Part shown: one piece after another, positions 5,635 through 7,752 of the stretch
Layout: the number at the start of each line of letters is the position of its first letter
How positions within the stretch are numbered: position 1 is the first letter of the stretch
Assembly: GCA_005884705.1 (NCBI GenBank)
Contig: VBAF01000402.1
Span: forward strand, 1-7,752
Direction: 5' to 3'
DNA: 7,752 bases
Origin: Alphaproteobacteria bacterium
GTDB lineage: Bacteria; Pseudomonadota; Alphaproteobacteria; Reyranellales; Reyranellaceae
The notes under the pieces: model-generated
Database searches by the model: none
The model's input: the letters and a program-made list of their open reading frames with translations, nothing else
Told to the model about the DNA's origin: nothing
Position numbers and translations under genes: made by a program

Positions 5635-7044
5635 ATGACCGATAGCGCGTCCGAGAAACGCGGAAAGCCGCTGGCCGAAATTGCCGCCGGAGAAATCGTC
5701 GAGACCATTCCGAGCGCGCTCATCATTCTCGATCGTCGTCTCAATATCGTCTCGGCCAATCGGGCATTCTACCAGACGTTCCGCACGAGCCCGGAAGAGA
5801 CCGAGGGATGTCACATCTACGATCTGGGAAATCGCCAGTGGGATATCCCCGCGCTTCGGACCTTGCTCGAGAGCGTGATCCCGCATCGTGCCTCGGTAGA
5901 AGGCTTCGAGGTCGAGCATAATTTCCCGACCATTGGCCGGCGCACGATGCTGGTCAACGCCCGGAAGATCTTCAGTCCGACCAATCTCGACGGTTCGATA
6001 TTGCTCGCCATCGAGGATGTCAGCGAGGAGCGCGCGGCCCGAGCCGACAGCAAGCGCAACTGGCAGCTGACGCAAAGCATCGTCGACACGATTCGCGATC
6101 CCCTGGTCGTGCTCGAAGACAACATGACGATCGTTACGGCCAGCAGGGCCTTTCTGACGATGTTCGGGATTACCGAAGCGGCGACGCGGGGGCGGCGCCT
6201 CTCGGAACTGGGCCAGCATCAGTGGGACGTGCCCGCGTTGCGCCATTTGATGGAGAAGGTCCTTCCCGAAAACAAGCCGATCGAGAGCTTTGAAATCGAG
6301 GACGATTTTCCCGGCCTGGGCCGGCGCGTCTTCAACTTGAACGCTCGAAAGATCTCCCAGCCGGGGAACCATGCCCATCGCATGCTGCTCGTCTTCGAGG
6401 ACATAACCGACCGCAAGCAGCGCGAACGGGATGCGATGACCTTGGCGAATGAAATATCGCATCGCATCAAGAACAATCTGCAAGTGATCGTCGGCTTGAT
6501 CGCGTACGAAACCAAATGGACGGCGGCTCCCTGCGTGCAAGGCTACAAATCCATGCAGACCCGCATCGGAGCCATTGCCCAGCTCTACGACCTGATATCC
6601 CATTACGCCTATCTCCGGGAAATCGCCAAGACCATGTCGGCGGGCCTGCTCGGAAACACTTCGGACATCAAGATCGAGGTCAGGGCCGAGGCATTGGACA
6701 TCGATCCCGATCTCGCCGTGCCGTTCGGCCTCCTCGTCAACGAATTGACGACGAACGCCATCAAGCATGCCTTTCCGGGGGGCACCGGACGGATCGTCCT
6801 GAGCGTGGAGCGGGCGGGCGACCAGATCGAGCTCGCTGTCGCCGATGACGGGATCGGGATGAAAGAAAAGGATTCGGCGAAGCTCGCCGAGAAACGTGGG
6901 TCCGACTACGTGGCGATCTTCGTTCGTCAGCTCGGCGGCACACTCGTGCCGTCCTCGCTGAAGGAAGGAAAGGGAACGACCGTCAGGGTGCGCCTTCCCT
7001 TCCTTTTTGCACCCCCGGGGCATTTCGAGCGCGTCGCCGCATAG
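5635..7044 (+). CDS. Cytoplasmic PAS-PAS sensor histidine kinase, HisKA_2 type
   Basis: This 469-residue kinase shows no membrane segment or signal peptide, so it is probably soluble and senses a cytoplasmic cue. PAS1 (about 21-137) and PAS2 (about 149-265) are clear relatives of each other, sharing QWD(I/V)PALR, FE(V/I)E, FP..GRR and NARKI. The dimerisation/phosphotransfer box is EISHRIKNNLQVIVGLI with phosphoacceptor H276, characteristic of the HisKA_2 family. The ATPase domain has N-box NELTTNAIKHAF (N369-F380) and G1 box DDGIGM (404-409). The usual GLGL of the second glycine box is replaced by KRGSDYV ahead of VRQLGGTL; family members vary here, so activity is not excluded. The start was chosen by the ribosome site at 5621-5627. 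It is presumably co-transcribed with the receiver, which should accept its phosphoryl group. The codons are less GC-biased than those of the LLM operon. Confidence 0.93.
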   Translation: MTDSASEKRGKPLAEIAAGEIVETIPSALIILDRRLNIVSANRAFYQTFRTSPEETEGCHIYDLGNRQWDIPALRTLLESVIPHRASVEGFEVEHNFPTIGRRTMLVNARKIFSPTNLDGSILLAIEDVSEERAARADSKRNWQLTQSIVDTIRDPLVVLEDNMTIVTASRAFLTMFGITEAATRGRRLSELGQHQWDVPALRHLMEKVLPENKPIESFEIEDDFPGLGRRVFNLNARKISQPGNHAHRMLLVFEDITDRKQRERDAMTLANEISHRIKNNLQVIVGLIAYETKWTAAPCVQGYKSMQTRIGAIAQLYDLISHYAYLREIAKTMSAGLLGNTSDIKIEVRAEALDIDPDLAVPFGLLVNELTTNAIKHAFPGGTGRIVLSVERAGDQIELAVADDGIGMKEKDSAKLAEKRGSDYVAIFVRQLGGTLVPSSLKEGKGTTVRVRLPFLFAPPGHFERVAA

Positions 7045-7050
7045 GCAACG

Positions 7051-7072
7051 CGCCGGGAAAGCCGACCCGGCG
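7051..7072 (+). terminator. Possible terminator hairpin after the kinase gene
   Basis: CGCCGGG (7051-7057) and CCCGGCG (7066-7072) form a perfect 7-bp GC stem with an 8-base loop, starting 6 bases after the kinase TAG. The position and strength suit a transcript end, but no T-run follows, so Rho-dependent termination or mRNA 3' protection is equally possible. Confidence 0.5.
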
Positions 7073-7113
7073 ACGTCCCGCGATTCGCGCCCGCTTCGGT
7101 TCGGCCTGCGCAG

Positions 7114-7209
7114 ATCGGCGTCGACCACGCCTGCGCGCTGATGATCCCGGCCGATTCGATGGCCGGGTTCGAGGATCAGGTGGCGTGGTTGGCCAAGACG
7201 GTGCTGTGA
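7114..7209 (+). pseudogene. Detached 3' remnant of an LLM oxidoreductase gene (direct repeat copy B)
   Basis: This segment encodes the last 31 residues and stop of an LLM protein in the same frame as copy A, with 5 base differences in 96. They cause three amino-acid changes (E to G, E to A with two substitutions, F to L) and one silent change (CTT to CTG). Upstream of 7114 the reading frame no longer resembles an LLM protein. The stretch GGCCTGCGCAG (7103-7113) may be a frameshifted continuation of the matching GGTCTCCAGGCC, which is uncertain. No start codon or ribosome site of its own is evident, so it is best called a truncated remnant. It follows the kinase gene, and its stop lies 6 bases from the end of the converging TPR gene. 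Because three of the four changed codons alter the protein, drift after loss of function, or origin from a diverged paralogue, fits better than a functional replacement 3' end. Confidence 0.85.
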
Positions 7210-7215
7210 ATCTAG

Positions 7216-7752
7216 CTATTCCGGTAGCCCAGCCATGCGCAGACCCTCGATGAACAGGCGCAGGTGTTTGGGAAACATCAACTGATCGACCATTGTGGAG
7301 ACGCGTGCGCCTGCACGAACCTCGAGCAAAAGGGCCACGGCCTGCCGGGCGGCATCCAGCTGTCCAGCATGCGCGCGCGCAGCCGCCAGCGTCAGTATCG
7401 ACGGCGGATACCCCGGTAGTCGTTTCAAAGCGTCTTCCGCGAGTTCCACAGCCTTTGCGTAGTGGCCGGCGAAGAGGTGAGCGTGCGCAAGGCTGTTCTG
7501 CGCGAACGGAGCGCGCAGATCGCGCGGGTTAAGGCGAAGCGCGCGCTCCAGGTGCGGGACAGCTGGAAGGCCAAGCCGCAGGCAAGCCTGCCCGCGTTGG
7601 AGCCACGCCATAAAGTAATTTGGGTCCAGATCTGTCGCCCGTTCGAGAAGCGCCAAGGCTTCCTCCTTTGCACCGGCGAGGTAGCCCAGCCCGAAGCCTG
7701 CGATAGTGAGCACCCGCGGGTCGTCTCGGTCGAGTTCCAGCGCCTTGCGCAA
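7216..7752 (-). CDS. TPR-repeat protein, C-terminal part (possibly of an adenylate cyclase/TPR regulator)
   Basis: There are 178 codons in the window. The frame continues past the right edge, since the edge codon (TTG) looks internal to a TPR helix (LRKALELDRDDP). Several tetratricopeptide units are visible: around ALALLERATDLDPN, then FMAWLQRGQACLRLG, then LERALRLNPRD, then NSLAHAHLFAGHYAKAVELA, each ending in the typical Asp/Asn-Pro turn. The tail HLRLFIEGLRMAGLPE resembles the C-terminus of Rhizobiales proteins that join a class III cyclase or winged-helix domain to TPRs, but that N-terminal half is not in view. TPRs mediate protein-protein contacts. The GC level is lower than in the LLM operon (33 of 60 in a hand count of 7261-7320). 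The gene converges with the LLM remnant, with only 6 bases between the stops. Confidence 0.82.
   Translation of the reverse strand: MRKALELDRDDPRVLTIAGFGLGYLAGAKEEALALLERATDLDPNYFMAWLQRGQACLRLGLPAVPHLERALRLNPRDLRAPFAQNSLAHAHLFAGHYAKAVELAEDALKRLPGYPPSILTLAAARAHAGQLDAARQAVALLLEVRAGARVSTMVDQLMFPKHLRLFIEGLRMAGLPE

Noticed and set aside
4875..7209. Interpretation as an insertion sequence or integrative element
   Set aside because: The direct repeats are too long for a transposon target-site duplication, and no transposase, integrase or terminal inverted repeats lie between them. Only the duplication itself is claimed.

Overview
The window looks like chromosomal DNA from a GC-rich alphaproteobacterium. 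The grounds are the strong G/C third-position bias in most genes, a HisKA_2-type sensor kinase paired with a stand-alone receiver, a TPR protein ending in a C-terminus I associate with Rhizobiales adenylate-cyclase/TPR proteins, and a small secreted beta-barrel protein. The genus cannot be fixed; Hyphomicrobiales/Bradyrhizobium-like or Reyranella-like lineages fit.

Region 1 (1-1742, minus strand) is a three-gene run read right to left. A DUF1275/YoaK-type membrane protein is followed, after one base, by a complete zinc-dependent histone-deacetylase-family hydrolase. After a 49-base gap with a perfect 8-bp hairpin comes the start of an exported outer-membrane protein that leaves the window. 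Region 2 (1743-1823) is an 81-base divergent promoter region.

Region 3 (1824-4970, plus strand) is a compact operon: a zinc-ribbon threonine-synthase-like PLP enzyme and two different luciferase-like (LLM) flavin/F420 oxidoreductases. The genes overlap by 8 and 4 bases, so they are probably translationally coupled and share a pathway. The substrate cannot be read from the sequence; a small catabolic or tailoring pathway is the most natural reading.

Region 4 (4971-7113) holds a two-component pair: a receiver-only response regulator and a PAS-PAS-HisKA_2 kinase whose two PAS domains are an internal duplication. It is less GC-rich than the LLM operon. It is bracketed by two copies of the same 96-base segment: the intact 3' end of the second LLM gene (4875-4970) and a detached, diverged copy (7114-7209). 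The identity stops exactly at the stop codon in both. This is the most unusual structural feature of the window. It suggests that the signalling module was inserted into, or rearranged with, an LLM locus.

Region 5 (7210-7752) holds the C-terminal 178 codons of a minus-strand TPR protein that converges on the detached LLM remnant and continues past the right edge. No tRNA, rRNA, CRISPR array, transposase or integrase was seen.
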